Shown: positions 23,901 to 35,694, numbered from the stretch's first letter. The stretch: 64,000 nucleotides of DNA from Camelus bactrianus (GCF_048773025.1 NC_133558.1:20876501-20940500); one strand, 5' to 3'. Made by a program: numbers and translations. The notes: generated by a model not told the origin, from the letters alone.

Positions 23901-24565
23901 TTGTCAGACAAACAAGTCCAATTTCTTCTTACCATGACAGCATGTGTCCTCCACAGAAGACTGTGCTGTTCACAGGCCATATTAGCCCTCGGCAGGCTTG
24001 GTAAGACCCTTTCCAGTAAGAGCTCAGCAATGTCCCCTATTGGGAATTTTGGGTGGAGCCAGTCTTTACACCTTGGTGCTATCTAAGTCACTTGACAGGG
24101 CTTCTTCAACTTCTCAGTGTCATCCTATGACTCAGTTTACCTGTGCTTTATGATACTTTAACACAGCACTATTGTTTAGAACCAGAATATTTGCGATCGA
24201 GTAGTCACAGAGAGACAGCTAGAATTCTCATAGGCCTGTGCATTAAAATTGTATGTAGAAAGAGTTTTAGTTTTATTTCTCTTTGCTCTAGATCTTGTGT
24301 TAACTGTGCTGTGGCAAAGCATCCACCTCTTTATTCAGTACAAACACTGGCCAGATTATTTTTTTAAATTCCACTTAGATTTTCCACCAGCAACTGCCCA
24401 GTGATTCCAGGTGTGAGTTTGGAATGTTGTCTGTTTTATTCAAAGTATGTAATAAAACATTTCAAGTTATGTTGTGAATAGTCCATTCTTATAAATAAAC
24501 AAGTGTCTACTCTCAAAAAGTAACCTTACTAGTAATTATTCTCCCTCAATGAGAGAAGGAGCTAC

Positions 24566-25164
24566 TCCCTTTGTACTGACATCTCTTCCTACATGGTGCG
24601 CCTGTCAAACAAACCAGTCCTTCAGTACTGCAGAGCGATTTTAAGAGCATTGAAGCATATGACCCTCTCTAATTATTGCTAGTATCCATATTTAGGCCAC
24701 ATGTTCATTCCATATGTTACACAAGGAAAATAAGGGAGGGAAACTTGGCGCTACTGAACACTCATCTAGAGGTGCTAAGGATGATCTGGGTGCAAAAGGT
24801 ATGCTGTCAGTCTCTACAGTTCAGAATTTGGGACCAGACCTTAAAAAAAAAAGCCTTTCAGAGAAGAGAGGAGTCTGGTCAGTTGTTAAATTAAGAACAA
24901 AGTATCCAGTTAATAAAAAAATTCTCTAAACTATGCCTATATTATTAACCAGAGGAAAAACTCTTTTTAGTAACTATAGCATAAGATAACATAATGATTA
25001 TTAGAAATATTAAGCTTCTCCAGAAATTAAGAATGCTTGTTTCTTTTACAAATTCTAAGCTATGGAAAGCACAAAAGCATAACAAGAATTAGTCCTATCA
25101 GATTGTTTCTGCCATCTAAGCAAAATACATAGCAGTTGATTTATTTCCCTTTCAGAACAGGAGC
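24566..25164. other. Spacer, nothing recognised
   Basis: AT-rich sequence beyond the right end of the duplication. No gene, repeat family or regulatory site could be supported. Confidence 0.4.
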
Positions 25165-26585
25165 TAAACACTAAAATCGTTTAAAGGTCAACATTCCCTT
25201 CAGCGCTACTGCTGTTATTAATACAGTATCTCTAATCTTGACCATGTTCTTTTCACCCATAATTTTATAGCCATGTGACTTCAAACCATCCAAAACACTC
25301 CAGACAATTCGTTTACCTAGAGAGGCTTCTAAGGGTGTCTCAAGTTGCCCCTCTCTATTAGTAAGAGTCACTAGATGATAAAGATTCAAACTGTTAAGTG
25401 AATCGTAAAATTCCAGACAGTTTCCAATATGTTCAAGTAGTCCATGAAGCATTGGGAGTAACTTGTAGCATGCATGAACTTTGGCACATCTCTGGCAAAT
25501 CACTTTTATAATATCTCCTGTCAAGTCTAAATATAAAACATCTTGGAAAAGTGAAGAGATGTACACAAACTATCCATGGGTTTTCTCACCAAGAAGTGTT
25601 GGAAGTAATGCCTGTGTAAATTTACCCAACAGTGACATCAGGAAACTTGGCACAATTCAGGCTGACTTCCTGGGGCACAAACTGATGTGACAGCCCTCTC
25701 TGTATTGGACCTTCAGATTTGAATTTTACACCCAGGTAGAAACTCAGAAGACTTCCAGAACTGCAGTCTGATAGAGCCTCCAAAGAGCTCAATGACAGTA
25801 TTCTTGAAATGGTAAAGATATCTTGTTGCCCATGTAACCTTTGTGCAAGGATGCATTGAGTTTCACTAGAAAGCTGGTTGCTGCCATTGAGTCCATAAGG
25901 TGTTTTTTGTGGCCTCTGTCTGGGTTCAGCAAAGAGTAAATATCAACTTGCCATATACCCTGATCAGAAAGATGAAAAATATCTTCAATAAGTACATCAT
26001 TACCCATACATGTGTCTGAATATTATCTCCAAACTCACAAAAAATAATCTTTAAGTTGACAGTAGAATAGTAATGAAAAGCTCTCTAGGTTAAGAAACCG
26101 TATGTAAAGGGCAATCCTTTGAGTAAATCTCTCAAAAAGAGTCTCTGGGTCTCAGTTCCTACGGAAAGTCTAAAGTTAGGAATTGTCTTTTAACATTGTC
26201 TTCAATTTATTTTTCAACCTCAATTATGGAGCTCTACTGATCATATATTTTGATAATGTTTATATTATAAAACAAAACTAACTGGGTCATAATGTTCTGA
26301 TTTTTTTATAATAGTAGATGTAGTGAACATGAAAATAAACAGCCATTAGACTAAAAAGCAGTTTTGTTACCATGAATCATTTTGGCATCATCCTCCAAAC
26401 AGGGGCCGTGAGCCATCCCAGTGGCATGAAAAGCCTGCTGTATAGATATCCTAAGCCATATATACAATAGCCATTAGAAAGAATTCCACTGTGATACCCA
26501 TGGTAGTCGTCACCTGTTAATAGGTCAATTGTCCCTCTAGCAAAAACTGTAAAAAGGATTGTTTTCTTAATTTACTTCACTGATC
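25165..26585 (-). pseudogene. Broken pseudogene of an unidentified cellular gene
   Basis: Protein-like sequence runs along the minus strand for about 1.4 kb without visible introns, jumping between frames. The best open piece (25,171-25,566) reads ...SSLFQDVLYLDLTGDIIKVI, then CQRCAKVHACYKL (a Cys-x-x-Cys pair), and ends ...KSHGYKIMGEKNMVKI. Upstream pieces include GVKFKSEGPIQRGLSHQFVP (about 25,700), DIFHLSDQGIWQVDIYSLLN (about 25,940), QRIALYIRFLNLESFSLLFY (about 26,090) and RGTIDLLTGDDYHGYHSGIL (about 26,520). At least four frame changes and several stops interrupt it. The lack of introns suggests retroposition, although no poly(A) tail is evident. I do not recognise the parent gene; it resembles neither an MHC nor a transposon protein. 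Confidence 0.5.
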
Positions 26586-26599
26586 GTTTGTTATTAGCA

Positions 26600-27076
26600 C
26601 AGAAATGCAACAGATTTTGTATCGCCATTTTGACTCCTACCACTTTAATGAATTCATTTATTAATTCTAACAGTTTTTTGGTGGTGAGAGTTGTCTACAT
26701 ATTAAATTATATCATCTGCAAATAGTTACAGTTTCACTTTCCTTTCCTATTTGGATGACTCATATTTCTTTTTCTTGCCTAATTGCTTGGTTGCCAATAC
26801 TCTGTTGAATAAAAAGTAATGAGAATGGGCATACTTGTCTTGTTCCAACCCTTAAAGGAAAAGCTTTCAGATTTTCAGCATTGAGTATAATGTTAGCTTG
26901 TCATATATGGCCTTTAGTATGTTGAGGTACATTCCCATTTTGTTGACAGTTTTTATCATAAACGGATGTTGAACTCTGTCAAACGCCTTTTCCGCATCTA
27001 TTGAGATGATCATACGATCATCAGCTACCTCTCCCAGTCTGGAAGGAGTGGCCTTGTGTGGAGATGAAGCTTATTA
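26600..27076 (-). repeat. L1 ORF2 fragment, antisense
   Basis: Reverse-strand L1 ORF2 phrases are clear: 'ttatatcatctgcaaatag', 'gcatacttgtcttgttcc', 'ttgagtataatgttagcttg', 'gaactctgtcaaacgcct' and 'cgcatctattgagatgat'. It stops just before the target-site copy of the LTR that follows. Confidence 0.85.
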
Positions 27077-27082
27077 TTTAAC

Positions 27083-27680
27083 TGTGGGAGCCCATGATTG
27101 GGTTAATAAATTGTAGCAGACCCCAGCAGCCTGTCACCTTTAAGAAGAACAAATGTGCCTAATAATTGCTTTGCTAGCAGGCGCCTGTGCATCCACACTC
27201 CAGCCTCCTAGCCATAAAAAGCAGAAACAATGCCTTGCTTGCATAGTTGAGGTTTTAGATAGCACTCTGCTCATTGCAAAGCAACGACTCAGGCCCTCAG
27301 CTATAAACGCTGGGCGTGCCTGCTGTTTAGATGGTCTATATCCCCAAGACCAGGAACTGGCTGGTCTGGTGGTCTGCTTTGTAATTAACATATCTAAAGA
27401 ATGTATCTTGTTCCCCTCTCGCCATGATTTTCCTAAAGATAAACTAAGCCTTTGTACTCCTTGTGGATTCTACAATCTCTATCCCATCCCTGTCTTTCCC
27501 TAAAATTCCTGCATTCCATCACACAACTGTTAGTGATTATTCCTTTGATTGTACACAATAAATGTGGGAGCATCTGAGAGGCTTGTGGAGTTGGCTCCCG
27601 ACGCCCTCTCACTCTTGACTTTCCAGAGTCTCGAGTAATTCATTCCGTCTCGGTGGGACTTCTGCTGGCCAGAACCCACA
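27083..27680 (+). mobile_element. Solo LTR, ERVK-like (class II endogenous retrovirus)
   Basis: A 598-bp element begins TGTGGGAGCCC and ends AGAACCCACA, with inverted TGTGGG/CCCACA termini. It is bounded by a 6-bp direct repeat tttaac at 27,077-27,082 and 27,681-27,686. A 6-bp target duplication and this length fit class II (beta-type) LTRs. An AATAAA lies near its 3' third (about 27,558). No viral internal sequence adjoins, so it is a solo LTR left by recombination. The intact target repeats suggest moderate age. Confidence 0.75.
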
Positions 27681-27686
27681 TTTAAC

Positions 27687-29585
27687 TGTGCCCCAGCTCT
27701 TTGTTGTCTCCCAAACCTCTGCGATTGTCTAAGCAGCCTATTATTTTTTTTTTTACAGCTCCCAGTTGTTGAGGGTGTGAAGACCTGCCAGTGTTGGGAT
27801 CTCTCAGTCAGCACTTAGATTCAGACTGATTGGAAGTCAAACCCTCTGGTAGCAGCTTTTAAAGTATAAAATATACACAGTCCTGTAGGACCACAAACAT
27901 AAGCCCTGCTGTCCCCCAGACTAGGAAAACTGGAGGTGTCCCCTGGCCAACAGTGGCAGAATTTAAGGTTCTGAGTGAGTGTATAAGCTCCTTTCTGGGA
28001 GCTTATACTGTCAAGTTGTAGCAAGTCAGAGGAAGAGTGCAAGGATGGCGTCCCCGGGCCTACGTTCCCTGATAGCATGTCCATAACTTCGCGATGGGTG
28101 CCAAACCTGAAGCCTGCCACCAAGCCCAAAGCTTCAGGACAAGCATATAAGCCTCGTTCACAGAAGCAGTGGGGATGTGTTTCAGTCTGCTGTCTGTGCA
28201 GTGCCCTGGGGTTGGTAGCCTGTCAAGAACTGTCCCTCTGGTTGTTACAATCCCATGGGACTCAGGAATGCAAGGCCCCTTGGCCACCAGAGCCAAGAGA
28301 TCAAAAGGTGTCCCCTGAGTGGCAGCCACAAAAACCAGGGAACCCAGTGAAAAACCAGGGAGCCAGGTGAAAAACTGGAGCACCAGACACATGTAAGAGC
28401 TCCCCTCCAAGAGATACTGGTGCTCTGGAGTGTGGCGGAGGAAGAGCACAAAGACAGCACGTGCCTTCTGAGGTCTCAGTTAGCCCTTGCATGTGTGTTT
28501 AATAAGAACCCTGCCCCTCAGGCTGCAGCTATGATGGTAAACAAATATACTCTTCTTTCACAAAAAGACTGAGCTCCTGGGTCTGTTGCCTCCTGCTGTG
28601 CCCTGAGGGTGGGAGCTGTTTAAGAAATCTTTCTCTGTTGGTTACCTGTGGGACCCTTGAGCATAAGCCCTGGTGGCCACCAGAGCCAGACAAGGTAGAG
28701 GTGTCCCCGGCCACAGTTGCACAAACCAAGGCACCAGAAATAAATACACGGGCTCCAGACGTGTGTAAAAGCTCCCCTCTGGGAGAGACTGGCCCTGTGC
28801 AGTGTGACAGAGGGAGAGCATGAAGTTGGCAGCTGCTGAGAGGGGAAAAAAAGGAGATGTATTAGCGAGGCAGACCAGGAGTACAGAGATGGCGCTTGTC
28901 AGTTGAAGTGTGAAGTGGCACCCACCAAGGGAAAAACGTCTAGAGTAACAAGTAAAATAAAATAGCACCTGCCAGCTTTAGCAAGGCAGAGGGAGAGCTC
29001 AAAAATGGTGTCCACCGTGCCTTTGTCCCCAGACAATATCCCAACAGGTCCCTGCCCCTCTGGTCAAGCTTTAAGATTAGGAAATGAATCTCTTTCACAT
29101 ATGGGCTCTTTTCAAATGACTGCTTCTGTGCTGGGCCCTGCAGCAAATGAATTGCCCTTTAAGAACCCTTAGCTGGCCACTGTCCCGCAGGTCTCGTGGA
29201 CGTGAACCCTGCGGCTTTTCAAAGCCAGATGTTTTGAAGGCTCATCTCTCAGGCAAAGGTCCTAGAAGTTGGACTACCTGATGTTGGGGTACACTTTGCT
29301 TCTCAAAACGAAGCTCTGGGCTTGTGAGTTCCCTCCCGACTAGGTTCGTGTGTCAGGGTTAGAGTTTATGGTGAGACCTTGTCTCAGCCTCTCCTACCCA
29401 CCTCCAAGTGGCCCTTTTCTTGCCTACAATGTGAAGTAGCTGCTCAGCTGATTTTCAGGTCCTTTTCAGAGGAAATTGTCTCATATGTTGCTGCAGATTC
29501 GGCTTGTCCATGGGAGGAGGTGAGTTCAGGGTTTCCCTACATGGGCACCTTGGACTGCCTCAGCATTTTTTTTAAATGAAAGTTC
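27687..29585 (+). repeat. Interspersed repeat with about four tandem modules, L1 5'-UTR-like
   Basis: Four diverged modules of roughly 300-400 bp follow one another (about 27,870-28,050, 28,190-28,460, 28,590-28,840, 28,900-29,020). Each holds variants of 'cataagccctggtggccacc', 'gaggtgtccccggccac', 'aagctcccctctgggagaga' and 'agagggagagcatgaag'. A unique 3' part (29,040-29,585) includes 'cccttttcttgcctacaatg' and 'atgggaggaggtgagttcag'. I know such sequence as the 5' region of old mammalian L1 elements, but the family call is from memory. The ORFs inside are incidental. Confidence 0.45.
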
Positions 29586-30520
29586 TCAGGAGAACTGGAA
29601 ATATTTTTGTGAATACTGGGGCAAATAAAAGAAGGTAAGTGCAGAAAAGAGAGATAGAAAGGAAATATTGTTTTAAATGCAAATGTTGGGGAGAAGGAAC
29701 GGGACTTGGGGGGAAAAGCTGAGCATTGTGTTCGGTGACAAAGCGCATGGTTCCCGGAAAGCAGCACGTGTGAACCGCAGCAGGACAGTAAGTTAGGGAG
29801 AATGAGCCAAGGTGGCGCCATGGGCCAGGGTTACCAAAGTCTAGTCAGAAAAAGAAGTAATACCTCAGCAGCAGCATTAAGTAAGGATGGTGATTAACAT
29901 GAAAATAATGGGAAAACACTGGGGAAAGATTACTGATTCCCACAGGATACTCTAGGAGAGCTCTTGATACTCTGTTCTGAGGTCCAAAGTAGGCACATGG
30001 CTCCTGCTCGTCTCTTCACTTCATGCACTCCAGCGTTTGGGAGAAGAGAATGAGGGGATGAGAGATCAATCTCCAGAGGTTCTGCAATAGATAATTCCAT
30101 AACATATCAGAATACAGTTTTGATGAGACTTTTTGTGGATATATTGAGGAGTAAGGGAAAGTAGAATAAAAGACACCCAGCATCCAGAAAATCTTTTGTG
30201 ATTAGTAATAAATTATAAAATGAGGAGCATCGGGTATCGCCTGGGACATGATCCTGGGACTGGGTAACCCTTGGTCACTAGTCAGTGGGTCCTCTCATCT
30301 TCTAGGAAGAACAGTTATCTGCTCCTACATAGGAGAAATTGTGGGAGCCACAGCTACACAGATTGACGGTAGTAAGCGGTAATTTGGTGGAAAGACAATT
30401 TTGTCCCTCTTTCACGTATTTCCAAATCTAATATCCTTGCAGTCAGAAAAATATTCTTGATGCCTATCCTTCATATCTTTTTCCTACAGTGGTGTTAACC
30501 ATTCACTGCCATTTGGTAAA
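29586..30520. other. Spacer, nothing recognised
   Basis: Non-coding sequence of mixed composition. No gene or repeat family could be assigned, and no long open frame is present. Confidence 0.35.
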
Positions 30521-31000
30521 TTTTAGCTGAGAACTCACTACATGTATAGGTACATACGTATGTGATCTAGTTGGGGATGTTCAATTCACAGTAAGTTTAC
30601 TGAGTGCTTTCTATATGCATAGAATTCTTCTAATGCTGGAGATAAAAGGATATACATGATTCAGATCCTACCTTTAGGAAAACTAAAACCTCACAGTAAA
30701 GATAGACTATAAAATTAACATAAAATGATGTGACAAGACCTACAATAGACATCTATAAAAACATCAAAACACAGATTGGTAAAATTAATTTTTAAGAAAA
30801 AACAATTAAAATTAAGTAGAAACATAATTTGCAAAAACAAGGAAGCATTTGTATAGATGTGAGTACAGTCTTACTGAAGAAGTGAGACTTAGAACGTAGA
30901 GGAAGGAGTCATGTTTCAGGTTGGTTAGAGACATCTGGGGAATAGAAACAAGGGGGTGGTCAGGAGGTGGCAGGTAGTGAGGGACCCTGTTTGACAGGTA
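30521..31000 (+). repeat. L2 LINE 3' region
   Basis: 'gtttactgagtgctttctat' and 'aattcttctaatgctggaga', followed after about 250 bp by 'gaagtgagacttagaacgta' and 'gaaggagtcatgtttcaggt', match the order of the L2 3' end in sense orientation. It is heavily diverged. Confidence 0.6.
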
Positions 31001-31289
31001 TTAAAATTCCTCCCTAAATAATGCTGGGAGATCAGAGTGGATATACATAGTTAAACTATGCTAGGTAAGGCATTGAAAAAATGATAAAGAAGTTACATCT
31101 TTCAGAAAGATAGGAATGGGATTAGAAAAAATATTAACCAAGAAAATGTTGAGCAATCCAAGGTTAGTTATGGGGGGTTGGAAGTAGAGACTAGTGTGAT
31201 AACAGCAGGAATAAGTAATAGGAATACCATGCATTTTGGGATGCCCAGACATGTATTAAAAACTGATATTTGATTTGATGAAAAAGGGA

Positions 31290-31890
31290 GGAACATGAGG
31301 TCTTTTAGAAGAAATATCTTTTCTTTCCTTCTGGGGATAACATGCAAAAGATCAATCCTCATGTTAGACTGGGTGATGGTTCTTTCCTTCTGGGTGAGAG
31401 ATAATTTGGAGAAATACGAAAGAGAAAGAGAAAGATTTGCTGGAAAATCACATCCTTTCTCAGATAACTGGTTTTTTTTTCTATAACCAGTGGGGATAAA
31501 GAATGAGGCAGCATCACTTATCTCCAGCAGATACATCTAACCAGAAGGTCTTTATTTAAAGTCTTGGGTAGAAAGCAGGAGAGGACAGAATGACTAAGTT
31601 AGTTGTTGATAATAAAGGCTAAAAACATCCGTTAATGGAATGAATTAGGTGATTAGCAAGGAAAGAGCATTTACAGAGCAAAGCAAAATACAGAGTGAGG
31701 ATTGGAGATGCTAGGCATTTAGAATGATAGAAACATGATGCCTGACTTTTCATACCTATGTGGGAAGTCCCTGGCTGTGATTAAAAAGCACAAATAAAAA
31801 GCTATGGTTCTGGTATCTCCCTGCTATTCCTGACCTGGAAGAGATGGAGACTGTGAATGAGATCTACTGTCCCAGCTCTGGGTGCACAGA
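31290..31890 (+). repeat. Copy 1 of an unassigned low-copy repeat of the DRB-DQA spacer
   Basis: The core at 31,485-31,540 reads 'ataaccagtggggataaag', then 'ggcagcatcacttatctcc'. The flanks match copy 3 (about 35,700-36,310): 'gtcttttagaagaaatat' upstream, and 'tgggaagtccctgg', 'ccctgctattcctg' and 'gatggagactgtgaatgag' downstream. No ORF or target-site repeat was identified. Confidence 0.55.
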
Positions 31891-31919
31891 CAAATGAAGG
31901 GAAAATCAAATAATGAATT

Positions 31920-32510
31920 ACCATTTATTTTCTACAACGTATCGAGTTACGTACTTCCAGAAGCTATATTCCATTTAGTTCTCATCAGAGCCTTGAAATG
32001 GCCATGCGTATTGCACGATATTTTCAGTTAGCTGCTGCATCCCTAGAACGCTGAAAAACACTGATCACTGAGTAGTAATCAGAAATGTTGATGACTAGGT
32101 TCTGGTCAGGAAATTAACTATTTTACATTTTAACACTTTATAGTGAAATAGAATACACATATAGAAAAACACATAAAGCATACATGCACAACTTAATTAT
32201 TATAATGTTTCATATTACAGTAATATTCCAATATTCATGGAACCACTGCCCAGATCTGGAAAGAGGACACTGGGAACATTGGGCCAACCTCCCATAAGTG
32301 TATAATGTCCCTCTTTCCATCCACACTCCTCTGTCTCCCCACCAGGATAAGTCGTTACCCAGACTTCTAAAGCAATCGCTTCCTTGATTTTCAGTGTACC
32401 TCCCCAACCTGCTTTGTATCTCTAACATGCTTAGTAGCATTGTATAAACTGAATTATACGGTCTGTTCTCTTTTGTGCCTCTTTTGTGCTCTTTTGTGAC
32501 CTAATTGTTT
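31920..32510 (-). repeat. MIR and old LINE fragments, antisense
   Basis: About 31,926-32,020 resembles an inverted MIR ('tccatttagttctcatcaga', 'cttgaaatggcc'). About 32,100-32,480 resembles an inverted L1M 3' region ('cacataaagcatacatgcac', 'ccaccaggataagtcgttac', 'gtataaactgaattatacgg'). Both are decayed. Confidence 0.5.
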
Positions 32511-32514
32511 TCAA

Positions 32515-32790
32515 CTGAGCAGCTGGGAAAGGATGGTCTTGTCAATAAATGCTGCTGGATCAGTTGGATACACTTTTGAAAAAAATAAACAAAATTTGAC
32601 ACCTGTTTCACACCATATGCAAAATTAATTCCAGTTGAGTTGTATATCTATATGTAAAAAGCAATGCAATGAAATCTTTAGAAGATAATATTAGATGATA
32701 TCTTTATGACCCTGAAGTATAAAAAGATTTTTAAAATAAGATTAAAAGTTCACTGGTCATAAAGAAAAACATTAACCAGCAGTCGCAAGT
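32515..32790 (+). repeat. L1 ORF2 fragment, sense
   Basis: 'gtcaataaatgctgctggat', 'cctgtttcacaccatatgc' and 'gatatctttatgaccctgaa' follow the L1 ORF2 C-terminal coding order. The frame is broken. Confidence 0.7.
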
Positions 32791-33479
32791 ATTACATTTA
32801 AGCAGGAATGGTATGGATTACTGGGCACGACTACTGAGTGTCACGGATGTGTGAGGAAAACTGAGGAGACCTCTGACAAGTACACGCTGCTGACTAGGCA
32901 GCCTCTCGCTAGCCGGGCCCCAGGATGGGTCTAGAAAAAAAGAAACAAGGACAGAGGAGCACACCCTCGGATGCTTTGGAAATCACAGGAGGGAAACGGA
33001 ATTAAATCTGGGAAACAAGGTGACCTTTAGGAAGGTGATGAACCAAAGTGTGAAAATGCGAAGAGGGGAGGGGAGAGTGGCATGGCAGGGATCGCCTCCT
33101 TAATCATCACTTCCAAAGTCAGAAAACTCTTCCTAATGTCCGTCTTCATCTCTCCTTGATACAGCAACATCAATTAAACAGCAAATTTTACCTGGTCACC
33201 TCTGAATGCCAAGCATTATGCTAAGTGCTACGTGGACTGTAGAAGCGTGGAGTGACACGGGTGAAATTCGAAGAGCAAACACTTACTGGATACCTCCTAC
33301 TTTCAGAAGAGAGCGTTGGTGGCCGCACTAACAAGGTGAAGGAAGGGAACACACAGAACGTAAGCCCCTTGAGGCTTGCTCTTTCTTGTGCACCATTCTC
33401 TCCCTCAGCTCCTGGAGAAACATCTGGTTCAGAACAGGTAATTATTAATAGTTGTTGAATTAATAAACAATACATTCAG
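32791..33479. other. Spacer with a short L2 trace
   Basis: Mostly unassigned. About 33,180-33,240 ('tgccaagcattatgctaagt') looks like an L2 or MIR core. The two overlapping ORFs at 33.2-33.5 kb show no protein-like features. Confidence 0.35.
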
Positions 33480-33710
33480 AATAAATACAGGGAAGGGGGA
33501 GGGGCAGCACGGGGTAGGGGATAAAGAGGTACAAGCTATTAGGTATAAAACAAGCTACAAGGATGTACAACACAGGGGCACAGCCAGTATTTTGTAATAA
33601 CTATAAATGGAGTATAACCTTTTAAAACTGTGAATCACTGTATTGTACACCTGTAACATAATAGTATACAGAAATTATACTTCAATTGAAAAAATAATCA
33701 ATACATTTAT
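33480..33710 (+). repeat. L1 3' end of even-toed ungulate type, sense
   Basis: 'gaggtacaagctattaggta', 'ctacaaggatgtacaacaca', 'ggagtataaccttttaaaac' and 'ttatacttcaattgaaaaaa' repeat, in order, the 3' end found again at 50,550-50,725. It is the 3' UTR and tail of a ruminant/camelid-type L1. Confidence 0.75.
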
Positions 33711-33729
33711 AATTATAATGAAAATACCA

Positions 33730-34080
33730 ACAAGTATAATTTTAAAGTAATCAAATTTAAACACAGTAGAAAAAGGATGTATTCATACAGGTTGGAGCAT
33801 TTAGAAGAAACTTGAAAATGTAGTTCATTTGCAGAAGTAAGACTTGAATCAGAGAAGGAGGAAGATACGATTCAGAAGAACAGCAGAGGAAAAGGAACAA
33901 TCATGAGTCACATGAGCAAAAACAGTACCGGCTCAGGCTGGAAATACCGGGGCAAGGAGGGGTGAAGTAACTGAAGGAGAAGCGCTGACTGACAGGAGTG
34001 GAGCAGTCTGGGCTAAGAGCAGAGAGGGGAGAGGACCTGCTTTATGAAGGGCCTTAGCAGCTGGGCAGAGCAGGAAGGTA
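33730..34080 (+). repeat. L2 LINE 3' region
   Basis: The order 'aagacttgaatcagagaagg', 'acatgagcaaaaacag' and 'atgaagggccttagcagctg' corresponds to the L2 3' region in sense orientation. It is old and diverged. Confidence 0.55.
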
Positions 34081-34299
34081 ACGAACTGAAATATATAAAG
34101 GCAAAACAGCAAAATCAACTGCTGGTAACCTCGATGTCATATTGGTATAAGAAGAGCTTCAAGACTAGGGAGGTGGCAGCGAGACTAGAGGGCTGGTACT
34201 ACTGGGCATCTTGTACGAGGTACTGCGATTGGATGAGTAGGGAAAGTAGATGCAGAGCTTTTTCGAGCTGTCTCTTTTCTCCTTCCAGGAGTAGTGTTG

Positions 34300-34860
34300 A
34301 AAGACCTAGTCCTTGAATCTTGGGATCCTTCTGTAGCCTGGGTCCTAGAGTCTTTCTTTCTGGATGAAGCAGATCAATTTGCTGAACAAAGATACTTGAT
34401 GAAAATCCCCACTTCTTATCAATTTCCTTCCTATACAACCAATGTGTGAAGCAACATCACTCATCTCCACCAAATAATGCTACTGTAATGCTCCTACTAT
34501 GAGTCTGGTTTCAAGGTCCTGTGAGAAAGTGGGGTAGGGACAGGTTATGAGTTATAGGGCGAGAAGGATGTCTTATACTTGTAGTTTGTGAGAAGAAACA
34601 GGATACGGCTGTGTGGATTGCCAAGAACTCTTCCCCTTTGGTTTTTAGGCATGATTTAGATGGGTGTAAAGTGCTATAGTCAGGATATTTGTTCCTTTCA
34701 GGCATCTTTGGATTAGGTGGACAGGAAGTTGCTGTGATGCAAGTATCTCATTGCTGGTAAAAAAAATTTAATCTCTGTGGTGGGAAGGTTGAAAGGAGAG
34801 GTGTTCAGGGCCATCTCTCCACCTGCTGGTTATCATAAGAAAGTGCAGGAGCAAAGATGG
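34300..34860 (+). repeat. Copy 2 of the unassigned low-copy repeat
   Basis: The core at 34,436-34,478 reads 'caaccaatgtgtgaagcaa', then 'catcactcatctcc'. Upstream 'gaaaatccccacttcttatc' matches 'ggaaatccccatcctgccg' of copy 3. Downstream 'cacctgctggttatcata' at about 34,820 matches 'cacctgctgatggtcata' of copy 3. Confidence 0.5.
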
Positions 34861-35690
34861 AAAAAGAATCAATAGTTCCTGGTCCTGATTAAGCATTTTT
34901 CAATTATCTCACTTAATCTTTATAACAATTCTGCAAATAACATTTTATACTATTTTTGGAAGTATAGTGGGTGTACAGGAATTCTATCCCAACTTCAAAA
35001 AGAGAAGAATATTCAATTCTCTTTGGAGACTATAAACTTAGTAAAAATGTATTCGGGCTGCAATTGTGTAAAGCATTCTTCACAGTGCTGGCATTGCCAG
35101 GATGAATGGAATCTGTAGATCCTGTTTCTTAGCAGTTCATAGCCTACATAATCTTTCTATAATATGTTACAACAAGAGTAGCAGTAGATTTATTTATAAA
35201 GTATAGTGAAAGCATAAACTGATGGAGCCATGAGTTTTCAAAAGTGGGAAAATGATCAAATGGTTTACAAATCTGTAAGAACCTTAAAAATTAAAGATTG
35301 GAGTCCTTCATGTGAATCTGAGATAGTAAGAGTCATAAAAAGAGGAGAAAGGGTATGTTTCAAGTTAATTGCAGAGCAGAAGGGCAAATAAAATATAATG
35401 GAATGATATGCAGGGACAACAAAGGATGAAAGATGCAGGCGGGGAGAAGAGTCCTGGCCAATGTGAGAGAAGAGTCTTCCTTAAGGAATAGAAGGCAGGC
35501 TACAAAGTGGAACTACCCCCAACAAAGCAAAAGAAGTGTATAGCTGCAAACGGAAAAGGAAATGAACCAAGCCATTTTGGTAATCCCAGTGTGGTTACAA
35601 GGTTAAGACATGACAGAATGGAAGGTTTGAATTTACTGAGCACTAACATTCTCATAACTGTGCTAGGAAATAACATTTGATGAAGAGAGA
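34861..35690. other. Spacer with weak MIR-like traces
   Basis: About 34,880-34,960 ('tcaattatctcacttaatct') looks like a MIR remnant. The rest is unassigned A/G-rich sequence with no coding frame. Confidence 0.35.
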
Positions 35691-35694
35691 AAAA

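Larger units (their letters stand above)
19440..24565. repeat. Right copy of DRB 5' segmental duplication
   Basis: Collinear with 1-5,165. It includes part of DRB intron 1, exon 1, the promoter, an antisense MIR (about 22,120-22,400) and upstream sequence. It lacks the SINE found at 3,707 in the other copy. It has additional segments near 22,955-23,015 and 23,230-23,320. Upstream of the promoter there are no coding frames shared between the two copies. Confidence 0.85.

Noticed and set aside
27153-27503. 116-codon ORF
   Set aside because: It lies wholly inside the solo LTR and has no protein features.
28060-28968. Several overlapping ORFs of 60-129 codons on both strands
   Set aside because: All fall in the tandem-module repeat, where repeated GC-richer DNA gives chance open frames.
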